Both the position numbers and the translations under genes were made by a program. A stretch of DNA of 64,000 bases from Candidatus Altimarinota bacterium. Lineage in GTDB: Bacteria > Patescibacteriota > Gracilibacteria > BD1-5 > UBA6164. The notes beneath the pieces were generated by a model, which worked only from the letters and a program-made list of their open reading frames with translations, ran no database searches and was not told the DNA's origin. Positions 1-9,469 of this stretch are shown in pieces (positions within the stretch are counted from its first letter, which is position 1; each line of letters starts with the position of its first letter). Location of the stretch: the NCBI GenBank assembly GCA_028696815.1, contig JAQVGG010000003.1, positions 1 to 64,000 on the forward strand, in the 5' to 3' direction.

Positions 1-17
1 CTAGCTTCTTTTATTTT

Positions 18-695
18 TTATTGCATATTATTTTGCATCATATTTTGAAATTGTTCCATATCAAAATTTTGAAAATTATTTTCAAGTTCTTGTAGCATTT
101 GCTCCATATCTTGAAAAACTATTCAACTTGGGACTTTAAATACTGAGTTATCTACATCCCATTTTTTACAATTAGTATCAGTCATCTGTTCCATGGCTTC
201 ATCTAAGTTACTTGGATAATCTACATAATCACTTTCATTTACGCTTATATCCATGTCTTCATTTTCTGTATTTATATCATCATATGATAAATCATCTTCA
301 ATTTTCATTTTATATGCTCACTGAGGTCACCAATTATAACTATATTCACCATCATTAATTACATGATTTTCAATTGTTGTATTATCATTGTTAGTTACAA
401 TGAAGTCTATTCTTACTTTATCTCATGATAAATATATTGTTTGATCTGTAACTCAATCTTCTTGCTCTATATGAGTAACACATTTAAGGTTTCAAATACC
501 ATTATCAAAAAACTGGTCTAGTAAGTTTTGGTCGTCTTCTTCATTTTCATCATTTTTTATATTTTGAGATACTTGATTTTGTTTAGCTCAAGTAGAAGAA
601 TCATTGTTCTCTACTTCTTTACCTCAACAACTTGTTAGTAATAAACTTATTAATACAATAGTAATAAATTTTTTAAATATAGAACTTTTTTTCAT
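18..695 (-). CDS. Secreted lipoprotein, unknown function
   Basis: 225 aa in code 25. The start at 693-695 is chosen because it opens a lipoprotein signal: a Lys-rich n-region, a hydrophobic stretch (VLISLLLTSC) and a lipobox cysteine at about residue 24, followed by Gly-Gly. The signal predicts lipidation and anchoring to the outer face of the membrane. After it comes an Asn/Asp/Glu-rich linker, a middle part rich in beta-prone residues (about 90-150) and an acidic segment, then a C-terminal tail of Gln, Asn and Met. TGA codons fall at ordinary Gly positions. No family recognised. It stands alone, facing away from the tRNA. Confidence 0.85.
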
Positions 696-803
696 ATTTT
701 TTATTTTTATAAATATATAGTACACTTATTATATGACTTATAAAAAATAAGCAAATAAAATTATTGATTTATTTTTATAATACATATACTTAGTAAAGTT
801 TAT

Positions 804-880
804 AAGGACCTAGCTTAATTAGAAGAGTGCTCGGATTCCGACCCCGAGAGACGTAAGTGCAATTCTTACGGTCCTTGCCA
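804..880 (+). tRNA. tRNA, probably Arg (CCG), atypical
   Basis: A 7-bp acceptor stem (804-810 with 870-876) pairs perfectly, CCA is encoded at 878-880, and the T stem (853-857/865-869) has 5 bp. The anticodon stem CTCGG/CCGAG (830-834/844-848) leaves a 9-nt loop centred on CCG after a T, hence Arg. The D stem has two wobble pairs. The T loop is TGCAATT, with G where Psi55 is expected, and the D loop lacks the usual GG pair. Seen: fold and CCA. Inferred: the identity. It could be a degenerate tRNA. Confidence 0.65.
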
Positions 881-1014
881 ATACAAGCCATTTAATACAT
901 TTATGTATTCGAACATAATTTGGAGATAAATAACTTTATCTTTTTCAAGATTTAGAATTTATTTAACTATTTGGGTAATATTTTAACTTAATTTTAATAT
1001 TTTACTTAAATTAA

Positions 1015-1878
1015 TTATAGTTCTACTCAAAAATAGATATTTACAAGATATCAAATAAAGTACGATATCAACGCAACTCATAGAGATATTAATGCCATTT
1101 CTATAAATCTTGCTTTAAATGAAACTTCTTTTGCTATAGATACATATGAAGTATATGCAGCTATGATTAGTAGGGTAATAGTTAACATTACTCAAAGTGA
1201 TACATAAACATTTGTAAAAATAAAATATGGAGCAACTAGAAGTGCTACCGTGATGATGTAAGCAAATCAAGTGTATAGTGCTGATTTAATTGGGTTTATT
1301 TCAGAAGTTTCTTCTTCTCTAGATGATAAGTATCCAGAAGATGCCATTGATAATGAAGCTGCTATTCACATGATAAGTCACGTGATTCATATAATTCTTG
1401 AATTATTAAATGCTAAGGTTAATCAGGCTAATGTTCAGGTTAGCTCTACTAAGGCATCGTTTAATCAAAGTACTATAGATCAAGCATAAGTTAATCTATC
1501 ATCCTTTAAAACTCTTATTAGACTTAGTTCATGTTGTTTTTCATCTTCTCAGATTTCTTTTGCTACAGGATATATTTTTGATACTTTTTCATAAAAATCT
1601 TGAGCTTCTTCTTCTCATTGTTCCATAAGTTTTAATGAAAAATTTAATCAAAAAACTTTAGCTATACTTACATAATACCATATCTTCAATCTATTCTCTT
1701 TAATATCTTTTTGTGTTATAGATTTCCATATGTGAAAGTGTTTTAATTCATCAAGAGCTATCTTTTCTAATACATTTTTATTTTCAGGTATCTTCGATAT
1801 TTTTGCAAGTTTACTATAAATATAATGTTCTGTTAACTCATTTTTTTGTTGAGTTAATATCTCTTTTTCGTATTCCAT
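1015..1878 (-). CDS. Ferritin-like domain fused to VIT1/CCC1 transporter
   Basis: 287 aa. Residues 1-125 are a rubrerythrin/ferritin-like helical bundle with the metal-ligand patterns ELTEHYIYSKLA, ALDELKHFHIW and EEEAQDFYEK...EDEKQHELSL. Residues 130-287 are a VIT1/CCC1 transporter: YAGSIVLGLNDALVELTG, then GIAASLSMASSGYLSS, then three hydrophobic helices. In characterised relatives the cytosolic ferritin-like domain gates Fe2+/Mn2+ movement across the membrane; here that is inference. The frame stays open only with TGA as Gly. The upstream strand has no partner gene; it is convergent with nothing and probably monocistronic. Confidence 0.9.
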
Positions 1879-2017
1879 AGTATTTAATTAAATTTTAAAA
1901 TAATTTTATAATTATATATAAAATAATATTTAATAAAATTATCTATGTAATTGTATAGATATTCATATATATTTCAATTTATTTGTTTAATTTGTAAACT
2001 TTTTTGGTTATAAAATA

Positions 2018-2329
2018 TTACCAATTTCTAAGTAAAATAAATGATTTATTGTTAATTCATAAGCTTATAGGGCAAAATGTTTCCTCTAAAAGTTCTATAA
2101 AATACATATTTGAGGCTTTTATATGTAAAATAGTATTTTTTTCTATATGTTTATAATTATAAAAAAAATATCTATTTTGTAAGTCTCTATAACTGTGCAT
2201 TATTCAAAAATCATATGGGACACATATTTTTGTAAGTAGTTTTCAAAACTTATTAAAATAGGCTATTTTAATTAGTAGTTTATTATCAATAGCTCTTATG
2301 AATTTTTCATATAATACATCTTCATTCAT
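2018..2329 (-). CDS. Hypothetical protein, 103 aa
   Basis: Open from ATG 2327-2329 to TAA 2018-2020 with three TGA-Gly codons. It has alternating charged and aromatic segments and the motif VPYDFGIMHSYRDLQNRYFF, followed by HIKASNMYFIEL. This looks like a small mixed alpha/beta protein, distantly reminiscent of WYL-type sensor domains, but I do not recognise the family. It starts 6 bases after the stop of the 67-aa gene at 2336-2539, so the two are probably co-transcribed. Confidence 0.65.
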
Positions 2330-2335
2330 AAAAAT

Positions 2336-2539
2336 TTATTTACAATATAAAGCTGATTCGATTAATTTAATTCTTTTTTTATCCTCATCTATTTTCTTCT
2401 TTATCTCTTCTAAAACGTTTTTATTTACTATTTGTTCAAGCAAAGACGTGTTATCATTTATTCTTGAACTAATTCTTGAGTGTTCTAGTCGTAGACCTAT
2501 ATAATCAGTATTATCAATTAACAAAGTTATAAATTCCAT
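2336..2539 (-). CDS. Hypothetical small protein, 67 aa
   Basis: ATG 2537-2539 to TAA 2336-2338. Residues 20-62 are charged and helical (SRISSRINDNTSLLEQIVNK then EEIKKKIDEDKKRIKLIES), suggesting a coiled coil. Contains one GGT Gly and no TGA. First gene of a probable pair with the gene at 2018-2329. A real gene is likely because of the tight spacing and the helical composition; no family assigned. Confidence 0.55.
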   Translation of the reverse strand: MEFITLLIDNTDYIGLRLEHSRISSRINDNTSLLEQIVNKNVLEEIKKKIDEDKKRIKLIESALYCK

Positions 2540-2698
2540 TTTAAATAAATTAAAATCTAAGATTCATGGTATTAATATAATAATTAGACATTACACTGAC
2601 ATTAAATTTTTGATACAATTTTTATTTTAATTAATTTTTTTTGATTTATAATTAAAAAAATATACAATTATTTTGTTTTATTTTTTAATATATTATTT

Positions 2699-3658
2699 AT
2701 GTGAGTTATAATATTAACTTTGGAAATACTTTTTTGATTAGTGCTTTTTGCTATACCAGGTCCTTGAGTTGTAATTGCAATATTTTACTTCATAGTATTA
2801 CTTTTTGCTTGAGTTGTAATAGTAAAACCAAATACTGTAAGAACAAAGGAGGTATTTGGTAAATATACGTGAATATTAAGACAATGATTTAATTTAGTTA
2901 TACCGTTTATAACTATTACTAGAGGTCAAGAGTTATATAGAAAAAACTTTCCTGTTGAGGTTAGTTGAGTTACTCATGATAATGTAACTGCGTATATAGG
3001 ATTAAATGTAATTTACTATGTTGTAGATGAAGAGGATGATTCTAGAGAAGGTAATATATATAAATCAGTTTATAATATAGATGATCCAAAAACAATGATG
3101 AAAGCTACAATTGATGAGCAATTAAGAGCGATGATAGTTAGTTTTACACATAAAGATATATTTGCAAAGAGAGAAGAAATATGAAATGCAATAGAAGAAA
3201 GATTGAGAGAAAAATTAGCTACTTTTGGTTATAAACTTGATTCTATACAAGTTAGAGATGTAAACCTAGAAGCAAAAGTAATGGCTGCTATGAATAAGGT
3301 TGTTGAATCATCTAAGCTTAAAGAAGCTGCTTATAATGAAGCAGAGGCTCATAAAATTATGCAAGTAAAAGAAGCAGAAGCTGAAAAAGAATCAAAAATA
3401 CTTCTTTGAGAAGGTATGGCTGGTCAAAGACTTAAAATCGCTGAATGATTTAAGGAATCAATAGATATGATTAAATCGGGTGATGATTCACTAAATGCTG
3501 AAAAAATCCTTACTTTTCTACTTGATTCATCTAGAATAGAAACACTTTGAAATATCTGATCAAAAGATAATTCAAAACTTATTTACCTAAATGAAGATCT
3601 AGAAGGTAGATCAAATGCAAGAGAGTCTAAACTAATAGCTTGAAGTGATATAATGTAA
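2699..3658 (+). CDS. SPFH/band-7 (stomatin-like) membrane protein
   Basis: 319 aa. An N-terminal hydrophobic hairpin (about 1-48) precedes an SPFH domain: KPNTVRTKEVFGKY, GFNLVIPFI, VTHDNVTAYIGLNVIYYVVD, ATIDEQLRAMIVSFTHKDIF. From about residue 195 comes the long Ala/Glu-rich helix typical of stomatin/HflK oligomers (AEAHKIMQVKEAEAEKESKIL). Known family role: a membrane scaffold that forms large rings and often regulates proteases. The start follows a 150-base AT-rich gap. The gene ends just before the hairpin terminator at 3663. Single gene. Confidence 0.9.
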
Positions 3659-3662
3659 CAAT

Positions 3663-3693
3663 AAAAAATATCTCGTTAATCGAGATATTTTTT
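3663..3693. terminator. Bidirectional terminator
   Basis: A perfect inverted repeat, AAAAAATATCTCG/CGAGATATTTTTT, with a TTAA loop. It lies between the convergent SPFH gene and FemAB gene, with A- and T-runs serving both strands. Confidence 0.85.
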
Positions 3694-4756
3694 ATTGTGG
3701 TTTTTTGTAATAATACCCTCTTTTAATTCTTCTAATTGTTTCAATTAAATAATTAAACCAGTATTTAAATGTTAATGGTAGGTCTTGAGCATGTAGTAGA
3801 CTATAATCATATCAAGCAAATTTTCTTTTAAACTTTGTAACTCAAGCTATAGGGTGTTTTGGATTATCATCTGGAGAAACTCACCAAAAATTATAAATAT
3901 CGCATCAATCTGCCTTAGCTTTTTTAATTGCTTCCCACTGACATAAGTAGTTTGGAGAAAATTTATGTGATTTTATATCTGATGCAGCTATATAGTAAAC
4001 ACAAGTTTTTCAAAACTTAATTGTCATCAATATAGATTCTACAGATGAATCATATCTAGTTGATATAGTTGTTATATTATCAGTAAAAACACTGTAAAGA
4101 TTTTGTATAAATTCTCTACTAAATGGATGATATCATACTTTTTTTGAGTGTTCTTCATGCATAATTGAAAGTATTTCTATTTGTTCGGGAGTATTTCAAA
4201 TAAAAACTCCAACTCATTCTTTTATAGCTCTATTTATATAGTATCTATCCCCTTTTTTTATATTGTTTAGTAGTTCATCTTCACTAGGAGTTAGATTAAG
4301 TAAATGAGTATCTTCAGCGTGTTCATGCATAGGAGCGTTTATAAAGCCAAGAAACTCAAACTCTTGTTTATTTTGAAGTGTATTTTTTACTGCACTGTTA
4401 AATCTAATAAAATCAAATTTCTCTTTTTTTGCTAAATCTTTTAACTCAGGTAGTATACCTTTCAAAACTTCAAAAAAACCTTGTTTACTTTCCTCTTTTC
4501 ACTTTTTACTTTCTACTATCAATGGTCCATGTGGTACAAATAAATAAAAAGCTCTTTTTGCTCTTACTTTTATAATCTGCATAACTCAGATTAATTCATT
4601 TTCATTATATATTCCTAATCTTAGTATATCTTTTCATGCCAGGATTTGGAACTCTCACCATTCCCAAGATTGAAGGAAACTATAAAACTCAAAATCAGAC
4701 TCAGTTATAAAGTTATTCCAAGTGTCTTTATTTGTTACTATTTTTAGCTTATACAT
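3692..4756 (-). CDS. FemAB/MurM-family aminoacyltransferase
   Basis: 354 aa. Contains the FemAB (peptidoglycan interpeptide-bridge) pattern: FYSFLQSWEWGEFQ near residue 25, VPHGPLI, KGDRYYINRAIKEGVGV (about 170), then HKFSPNYLCQWEAIKKAKADG and YNFWGVSPD in the C-terminal GNAT lobe. These enzymes add amino acids from aminoacyl-tRNA to lipid II. It follows 4 bases after a DegT-type aminotransferase gene, suggesting a shared role in envelope or cell-wall modification. The stop lies inside the terminator stem. Confidence 0.85.
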
Positions 4757-4760
4757 TATT

Positions 4761-6023
4761 TTAAAAAAAGTTATTTATATGTTTGATTGTTCTTTTTATA
4801 TCTTTTTCTTTTAATAAGATATGATTGGGTAGTGTAATTATTCTAGAAGCTATATCTTCTGAAACTGGACAAGTTCAAGTTTGATATTTAGCAGCTTTTA
4901 AATCAGATCAAATCGGAACTATATTTGTTCCGCTCCATGAAGTTCATAATAAAACTTTATTTTTTTTCATATATTTTACAAATTCTTCCTTTTCTTTTTT
5001 ATCAGTAAGTAATATAGGATATCTATATGTATTTATTTTTTCATCACCTCATTCAATTAATAATGATCTTATTGAGGGTATAAGTTCCTTGTCATATAAA
5101 TGAGAAATCGCTCTTCTTTTTCTTGTAATTTCTTTAATGATTTCTAATTCTTTATTTGCCAGATAAGCCAGAGAATTTGGAAGTAAAAAGTTAAGTTTAT
5201 TGTTTTTGCATTTCTTTTCCTGTGGAGTCAGTATCTCATTTATAAGTTTTAGTTTTCTTGAAAGATAAATAATTATTTTTCATAGTCACAGAAAATCGTA
5301 AGTTTTATATGCTTTATATCACACTATATTATACATTAAATTTCTTACACAAGATAACCTATTAGCTATATCTAATTTTTCCATAGCTTTTATAGCAGAG
5401 TCAAAATAAATAGGGTTATTTATAAGTAAAAATCATCATGTAACACTAGATATAACTTTATCTCTTCAAGTTGAAAAAATAGCAAAATCTCAATAAGTTC
5501 AAGTTTTTTTTCTGTTAAATTCAGTTCAAAGACTATGGGCACAATCCTCAATAACAACTATATTATTTTCTGAAGCTAATTTTTTAATTTCTTCTATATG
5601 AGCTGTTTTTCAAAAAGTATGTTGAACTACAATAACTTTAGTATTTTTATTTATAGATGTCTTTAGTTTTTCTATATCAAAACTTAGAGTTTCTATATCT
5701 ATGTCTGAGTATGTAGGTTTTGCTCAGGATTGTATGACGGCATTTGATACGGAAACACAAGTATATCAGTTTATAATAACTTCATCAGATGATTTTACTC
5801 AAATGATTTTTAAAGCTTGATATAATGCACTTCTAGCATCATACATACTGATTATCTCACTATCTCAAGCTCACAAGTATATTTTTAAATTTTTTTCAAA
5901 CTTTCAGATGTCATCTCAAAATCTTAAACTAGAAGGTCTAAAAAATAATAGAAAAAAAGAACTTATAGCTTGTCTAAAAGATACAGTTGTAAAAAAGTCA
6001 GTAATTATTGTTTTATTAAACAT
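4761..6023 (-). CDS. DegT/DnrJ/EryC1-family aminotransferase
   Basis: 420 aa. PLP-dependent sugar aminotransferase family. YDARSALYQALKIIG and INGYTCVSVSNAVIQSGAKP match the cofactor fold; VIEDCAHSLGTEF carries the PLP-binding Asp, and FSTGRDKVISSVTGG carries the candidate PLP lysine. The start ATG at 6021-6023 gives an N-terminus ending in FRPSSLRFGDDIGKFEKNL, as in DegT relatives. Operonic with the FemAB gene downstream. Inferred role: amino-sugar formation for a glycan. Confidence 0.85.
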
Positions 6024-6293
6024 AAAGTTATTTTTATTGGTTTTTATCCAAAATAAACTAAATCAAATATTATATACATTTATAGATAAATCAATACAAT
6101 TTCAATAAAAAGATGTTAAGCAATATATATTTTTTAAGAAACATTTCTTGAATACTGAAAATCATCGAAACCAAAAACTTTTTTTTGCCCTACTCGGGCA
6201 ATTTTGGGAGTAGGATAAAAAGGTAAAAATTCTTTGAATTTTTGGGTAAAATAATTATATTAAAATTAATAATTTAAAATTAATTTTTTAAAA
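6024..6293. other. Intergenic: inverted copy of the 8-13 kb repeat
   Basis: No gene. The segment 6150-6200 read on the minus strand (GCAAAAAAAAGTTTTTGG) matches 8045-8063 and carries the TGAAAATCATCGAAA motif seen again near 8155, 9045 and 11550. Bases 6190-6220 form a weak GCCC/GGGC stem. Confidence 0.5.
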
Positions 6294-7112
6294 ATGCAAA
6301 CAACTAAATTAGCTATCTTTGAACAAAAAGAAATTAGAAAAATTATTTATGAAAATGAATGGTATTTTTCAGTTGTTGATATAGTTGAAGTATTAACTTG
6401 AAGTCCTACACCAAGACAATATTGGGGGAAAATTAAGACACGCGAATTTATAAAACTTGAACTGTCCCCAATTTGGGTACAGTTGAAAATGAAAGCATCA
6501 GACTGAAAAATGAGATTAACAGATTGTGTAAATACAAAAAATGCTTTTAGATTAATTCAATCAATACCAAGTAAAAAAGCTGAACCATTTAAAATGTGGC
6601 TAGCTCAAGTCTGAAAAGAAAGAATAGATGAGATAGAAAATCCAGAATTATCAATGGATAGAATGAAGGAATTATATGAACAAAAATGATATACAAAAGA
6701 CTGGATAGATAAAAGAACTAGGAGTATTGCAGTTAGACAAGATTTAACTGATGAATGGAAAGATAGATGAGTTCAATTTTGAAAAGAATATGCAATTTTA
6801 ACAGCAGAAATAAGTAAAGCAACTTTTTGAATGACACCAAGTGAATATAAAAATTTTAAATGATTAAAAAATGAAAATTTAAGAGATCATATGACAGATT
6901 TAGAATTAATTTTTAATATGTTAGCAGAAGCCTCTACAACAAAAATCATGAAAAACAAAGATTCTAAATGATTTAATGAGTGTAAACAAGCAGGTAGAGA
7001 ATGATGAAGTATTGCTTGAAATGCTAGAAAGGAGCTTGAAAATAAATCATGAGAAAAAATAATTACTAAGCAAAATTATTTAGAATGATGAGATAAGAAG
7101 AAGTTGAAATAG
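6294..7112 (+). CDS. BRO-N domain protein (phage antirepressor type)
   Basis: 272 aa. The N-terminal half is a BRO-N domain: IIYENEWYFSVVDIVEVLTGS, YWGKIKTRE, LRLTDCVNTKNAFRLIQSIP and SKKAEPFKMWLAQVG. The C-terminal half resembles proteins annotated as DNA-damage-inducible protein D or KilA/Ant-like: RSIAVRQDLTDEWKDRG, GMTPSEYKNFKGLK, TDLELIFNMLAEASTTKI, ending in AGREGGSIAGNARKELE. BRO-N binds DNA. It occurs in phages and mobile regions, fitting the accessory nature of this stretch. Many glycines are TGA, so it is well adapted to the host code. Confidence 0.85.
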
Positions 7113-7137
7113 TTTATTTTTATAAAAAGTTAAAATA

Positions 7138-7998
7138 ATGAAAAACTTGAATTGATATATATACTTAGTAATTTTCCTATTTTTAGAATGATTATTTCCA
7201 ATATTTTCATATTTTGCATTACAAACATTACCAACATTTTGGTTGGTGGCTTTTTCAATATGAGTGTCAATATTATTTTGATTAATAATATTTTTTAAAG
7301 AAAAACATTATAAACAATATAAGAAAAAAGAAATATTAATTCCAACATTTTTTTCAGCTTTATTTCTAGGAGCATGATGATTATTATATTTCTTTTGAAT
7401 TAAATATTCATCTCCATCAATAGCATCAATATTATTGTTACTTCAAAGCTTTTTTGCTTTTATAATATTTAATTTATTTTGAAAAGAAGAATATCATATT
7501 AAACAAGTTATATGAGCTTTATTAATGTTTGTATGATGAATAATAATTTTATATGATTGAAGTAGTTTTATAAATTTATGAGCTTGAATAATGTTTATAG
7601 CTTGAATAATATTTACTATTTGAAATTATTACACTAAACAAGCTAGTTTAGAATGAGCTAATCCATTTTTTCTATTAATAAATAGAAATTTTTTAATTGT
7701 AATAATTACAAGTATATTAGCTTTAATATTTGTTTGACCTATTGATGTTGAATTAATAAAACAAAATATAATTTGGATATTTTTAATTTGATTTTTTGTT
7801 TTATTTTTGTGAAAAGCTTTATGGGTTATTGCTCTTTCAAAATTAAATTCATTCGTGGCTATATCAAGTTTTCCTATAATTCCATTATTAGTAATCATAT
7901 TTTCATTTTTGATATTAAAAGAAATTCCAAGTTATAGAGAAGTTTTATGATTTATTCCTATATTAATAGGCGCTTTACTATTAACTAAAAAAGCTTAA
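7138..7998 (+). CDS. EamA/DMT-superfamily transporter
   Basis: 286 aa, ten predicted membrane helices in two five-helix repeats. Landmarks: LFLEGLFPIFSYFALQTLPT, a helix with LFLGAGGLLYFFGIKYSSPS, then ASILLLLQSFFAFII and, in the second repeat, GKALWVIALSKLNSFVAISS. The family exports small metabolites, often amino acids or nucleobases; the substrate cannot be read here. Begins 25 bases after the BRO-N gene, so may be co-transcribed. Followed by the hairpin at 8003. Confidence 0.9.
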
Positions 7999-8270
7999 TT
8001 TTCCGACTATAGTCGGATTCCCTAAAAAAAGCTCGTTATCACTCGCAAAAAAAGTTTTTGGTTTATTCTGAAAATTATCTATAGTACACAAAATCAACAA
8101 AAACAAAAAGTAGACGTAAAGGGGTGTTACACTTGATTTTTCATCATCAATTTACTGGAAAATCATCGAAATAATGAAAATCATCAGAAATTTTAAAAAA
8201 GAAGGGGGAAGAGAAAGAAAACTTGTTAAAACTCAAGTTATTTTATATTTTTATAATTTAATGAAAAGTT
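7999..8270. repeat. Dispersed repeat copy 1 with hairpin
   Basis: Starts with the perfect palindrome CCGACTATAGTCGG (8003-8016) just after a stop codon. Then GCTCGTTATCACTCGC (8031-8046) and two TGAAAATCATC-like motifs (8155-8190). The same order, hairpin then GCTCGTT..CACTTCGC, recurs at 11390-11690 and in related form at 8730-8930 and 12580-12780. Confidence 0.6.
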
Positions 8271-8717
8271 ATGAAAAGTTTTATAAAAAAAATATTATTA
8301 TCAATAATATCATCATATGCAATTAATACATTATTTTCATCTATTTTTTCTATTATTTGAATAAATTTATGATATTTTTTAGATATTATATTAAAAATAA
8401 TATTATTAATATCATTTTTAATAATATTTTTAAAAAATATTATTAAAACAAATTTTAAAACTTTTATATTTTTTATATATATTATAGTTATTTCCTTTAC
8501 TTTAAGTTTTTTATATTCTATATTGCTAGTTTTTGTAATGGGAAAACATTTTTTTCAAGAAGAGATGAATATATTAATTAATTATTTTGACTATTTAAAA
8601 CTATTATTAACTAATTATACAATTATTGAATTATTATATAATAGATTTTTTATTATATTTATTATACTTTTGTTAATACATTATATATTAATAAAAATTT
8701 TATTTAATAAAAAATAA
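8271..8717 (+). CDS. Small integral membrane protein
   Basis: 148 aa with about four hydrophobic helices (residues 5-25, 30-55, 65-90 and 125-145), mostly Ile, Leu, Phe and Asn. Contains two TGA-Gly codons near residues 27-31. An out-of-frame ATG sits 10 bases upstream in a direct repeat of ATGAAAAGTT. Function unknown. The repeat at 8718 follows immediately. Confidence 0.7.
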
Positions 8718-8990
8718 TTCATTTAGTTTCTCTAGACTATCATCCAGCCCTGTCTTTTTTAAAATTTAGAAACAAAATCATCTTTCTTAAAAGAAAAATG
8801 CTTTTACAAATAGATAAATCCAAAAGAAATACGGTAAACCCACATTGCATTCTCGCTCATACTTCACTCGGATCTGACAACAGCTTCTATGAAGTTCGCT
8901 CGTTGTGCTTCGCCGACCCATATTTACCTCCTCTATCGATACGGTAAACATCTCATATACTGAAACGTTGTCAGACATATTTGTCTTGGA
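8718..8990. repeat. Dispersed repeat copy 2
   Basis: Aligns over about 240 bases with 12580-12820 at roughly 75-80% identity by eye: TCTCTAGACTATCNTCCAGCCC, TTTTTTAAAATTTAGAAACAAAAT, AAATCCAAAAGAAATAC, CTCGCTCATACTTC. Frames differ between the copies and are interrupted in both, so this is noncoding or long-decayed sequence. Confidence 0.75.
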
Positions 8991-9173
8991 TTATTTGAAT
9001 AAAGATAAAAAGCAGTTTTGTTTTTCTTTTTTTTATCGGGATACTGAATGTCATCAAAAATAAAAAAGGAAAGGGTTTTGCTTTTTCAAAGCAATTTTAA
9101 AAAAGAAATAAAAAATTGATTAATTAAGAATTTTTCTTATAATAATTCTAACTTATACAACTAAGTAAAAATA
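8991..9173. other. Intergenic, no gene
   Basis: AT-rich. Contains another GATACTGAATGTCATCAAA motif (9040-9058) related to the repeat family. The region before the first leader ATG at 9174 includes TTCTTATAATAATTC, a plausible -10 region. Confidence 0.4.
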
Positions 9174-9236
9174 ATGAAAACTATAATATTAAACATCTCT
9201 TGGGAAAAACTAGTCTTTCTAAAAACAGAAAACTAG
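9174..9236 (+). CDS. Putative leader peptide 1 (20 aa)
   Basis: ATG to TAG encodes MKTIILNISWEKLVFLKTEN. Its 3' end lies in a hairpin (9205-9214 with 9232-9245), and a strong terminator follows at 9261. The size and the position before two terminator-like hairpins suggest a translated attenuator leader. No direct evidence of translation. Confidence 0.4.
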   Translation: MKTIILNISWEKLVFLKTEN

Positions 9237-9260
9237 TGTTTTTATAATATAAAAAATCAC

Positions 9261-9308
9261 AACTGTTATTTGGAAAGATTAAAATATCACAAATAACAGT
9301 TTTTTTAT
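9261..9308 (+). terminator. Terminator in the leader of the 9470 gene
   Basis: An 11-bp perfect stem, AACTGTTATTT/AAATAACAGTT, with a 19-base loop and a run of seven T. It lies between two short leader ORFs, so transcription reaching 9470 must pass it. Confidence 0.8.
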
Positions 9309-9327
9309 TGTTTAAAATTAAAGATAT

Positions 9328-9387
9328 ATGAAAAGCTTATTTTATAAAATAATTTGGTGGAGAACATTATTTTGGTGGTTATTATAA
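9328..9387 (+). CDS. Trp-rich leader peptide 2 (19 aa)
   Basis: Encodes MKSLFYKIIWWRTLFWWLL. There are two Trp-Trp pairs (9355-9360 and 9373-9378), which is remarkable in an AT-rich genome where TGG is rare. The DNA at each pair reads TTTGGTGG, the same as the 3' arm of the terminator at 9427-9445, so the terminator's 5' arm ACCACC could pair with either. Classic features of a translation-coupled attenuator; function inferred. Confidence 0.55.
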   Translation: MKSLFYKIIWWRTLFWWLL

Positions 9388-9394
9388 ATTAATA

Positions 9395-9450
9395 CTGCTT
9401 GTTTTTAAGTACAAGCAAAATTGTTTACCACCAGTTTTTGGTGGTTTTTT
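9395..9450 (+). promoter_or_regulatory. Attenuator hairpins before the 9470 gene
   Basis: Hairpin TGCTTG/CAAGCA (9395-9416), then a terminator ACCACCA/TGGTGGT (9427-9433/9439-9445) followed by T-run. The terminator 5' arm is complementary to both Trp-codon blocks in the leader, giving mutually exclusive structures. Ends 20 bases before the gene start. Confidence 0.65.
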
Positions 9451-9469
9451 TATTTTTTAAATTAAATTT

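Noticed and set aside
1046-1489. Plus-strand frame with two TAA stops that looked like a decayed gene with internal repeats
   Set aside because: It is the antisense of the VIT1 membrane domain at 1015-1878; the minus strand gives a clean family match.
5908-6108. 66-codon plus-strand frame
   Set aside because: Overlaps the N-terminus of the DegT-type aminotransferase on the minus strand, which matches its family through this stretch.
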